A DNA stretch of 64,000 nt. Source: Piper betle (Eukaryota > Streptophyta > Magnoliopsida > Piperales > Piperaceae). The DNA is taken from assembly GCA_033002965.1 (NCBI GenBank), contig JAURVB010013284.1, forward strand, positions 1 through 64,000, in the 5' to 3' direction. Positions within the stretch are counted from its first letter, which is position 1; each line of letters opens with the position of its first letter. Shown here piece after piece: positions 63,282 to 64,000 of this stretch. The translations under genes and the position numbers were made by a program. Below the pieces are notes generated by a model. It made no database searches. It had not been told where the DNA came from and saw only the letters and a program-made list of their open reading frames with translations.

Positions 63282-63554
63282 TATTTGTAATAAAGGTTCT
63301 CTCAGCTTGTAATAATCTAGTTAACATTGTACCCACGAGGCATAAATAAAAACTTGAAGAATTGGTACATCACTAATAAAAATTACATAGCTTAGAAGAA
63401 ACAAATGTTCCCTCTTCATTACCCAAGGTCTTGCATAACGTATATCAGAAATCAAACTAGATGAAACCATACAAGATTTAGTACAATTCAGATGATCCAG
63501 TAGCATAAGTAGCAGCCGTTGTCGTCTCCATATGAAAAAGAGCTAAGAATCGCT
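63282..63554. other. 3' flank of the ROP gene
   Basis: Probably holds the 3' UTR of the leftward ROP gene. No separate gene seen. Confidence 0.4.
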
Positions 63555-63986
63555 TCAAGGGGTAACACAGGTGCTACCGCAGATAAAACTCCTGCATAAA
63601 TTGATGGAAAATCAGGTTTGAAATAATCGGGAAAAGAACTGATACCACACTTGTTTAGAACCCACTATAAGCCAGCACACATGATGTAGAAGAAACTATA
63701 TAAGCTCTTAGAAAACTTACAACACAGAAAAGTTGGACCTCTTCTGGTTTTTCCTGTTTTCCATTTCCCTTCTCCTTTGAGGTTGAAGAACAACCTTGAT
63801 AGCCGTGTCGAAGACAGCTTTGACATTCTGGCAAAACACAAAAAATCACCCCCCATTGGTTTAACTCTGCTAAGTTCAAAAGCAAAAGCAGTTGTTGTTC
63901 GTCTAAGACTGCAACTGCACCTGTTGAGTCTTGGAGCTGCATTCTATGTACGCCCCTGCACCAATTTGCTTCCTGAGTTCTTCACC
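63555..63986 (-). CDS. type II ROP/RAC small GTPase, 3' exons only
   Basis: ROPs are plant Rho-type GTPases acting as plasma-membrane switches for polarity, hormone and defence signalling. Three exons are in the window: 63986-63921 (GEELRKQIGAGAYIECSSKTQQ, with the SSKT guanine-binding G5 region), 63827-63721 (NVKAVFDTAIKVVLQPQRRR and a basic tail) and 63591-63555 (SFICGSTCVTP-stop). The extra intron splitting the hypervariable tail, and a tail ending without a CaaX box, mark the type II (S-acylated) class. The usual first Cys of the GC-CG box is absent (SNFSVLSFICG). Splice phases agree. Upstream exons, with the P-loop and switches, lie beyond the right edge. Confidence 0.9.
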
Positions 63987-64000
63987 CTGGTCATATATGA

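Noticed and set aside
1..64000. CRISPR arrays, bacterial operons or rRNA/tRNA genes
   Set aside because: No regularly spaced repeats or full tRNA cloverleaf were recognised; the window is plant nuclear in character, and the tRNA-like cores lie inside transposons.

Overview
The window looks like nuclear DNA of a flowering plant, probably a monocot. Genes are split by short introns with GT-AG and some GC-AG sites, several first exons are GC-rich, and long AT-rich gaps are filled with decayed transposons. The gene families seen (RopGEF, class III peroxidase, eIF3l, peroxisomal acyl-activating enzyme, GLABRA2-type HD-ZIP IV, PLAC8, ROP GTPase) are plant or pan-eukaryotic. I cannot name the species.

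Layout. 1-4.0 kb: a RopGEF pseudogene (+) cut by a hAT-type element. 4.6-5.8 kb: a class III peroxidase pseudogene (-). 7.3-10.4 kb: eIF3 subunit L (-), complete in exon layout but with two one-base indels. 10.9-21.3 kb: a transposon block with three copies of one very long LTR-like sequence. The middle copy has a perfect 5-bp target duplication and a nested hAT-type element. A duplicated piece of the nearby acyl-activating enzyme gene lies between copies. 24.0-27.3 kb: an acyl-activating enzyme of the AAE17/18 type (-), 14 exons, ending in the peroxisomal signal SRL. 29.9-32.75 kb: a CACTA-like element with a GC-rich island. 34.0-39.3 kb: a GLABRA2-like HD-ZIP IV gene (-), 11 exons, with one base missing from a G run near its 3' end. 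39.4-48.7 kb: no gene seen. 48.8-49.4 kb: a long-TIR element of Mutator type. 51.4-54.1 kb: an alpha/beta-hydrolase gene (-) that has lost its 3' end. 55.4-56.65 kb: a single-exon proline-rich protein (-). 57.5-62.3 kb: three more hAT-type copies and a small CACTA-like element. 61.3-63.2 kb: a PLAC8-domain gene (+) interrupted by the last hAT copy. 63.55 kb to the right edge: the last three exons of a type II ROP GTPase (-).

Five genes or remnants are broken by stop codons, frameshifts, truncation or insertion. Two otherwise intact conserved genes (eIF3l, GL2-like) carry only single-base changes in homopolymers, which suggests sequencing error rather than decay. The most unusual feature is a non-autonomous hAT-type family, five copies here, with 8-bp target duplications and an internal tRNA-like segment carrying Pol III A- and B-box-like motifs. 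No operon-like cooperation is expected. The RopGEF relic and the ROP gene belong to one signalling pathway, but their co-occurrence is probably chance.
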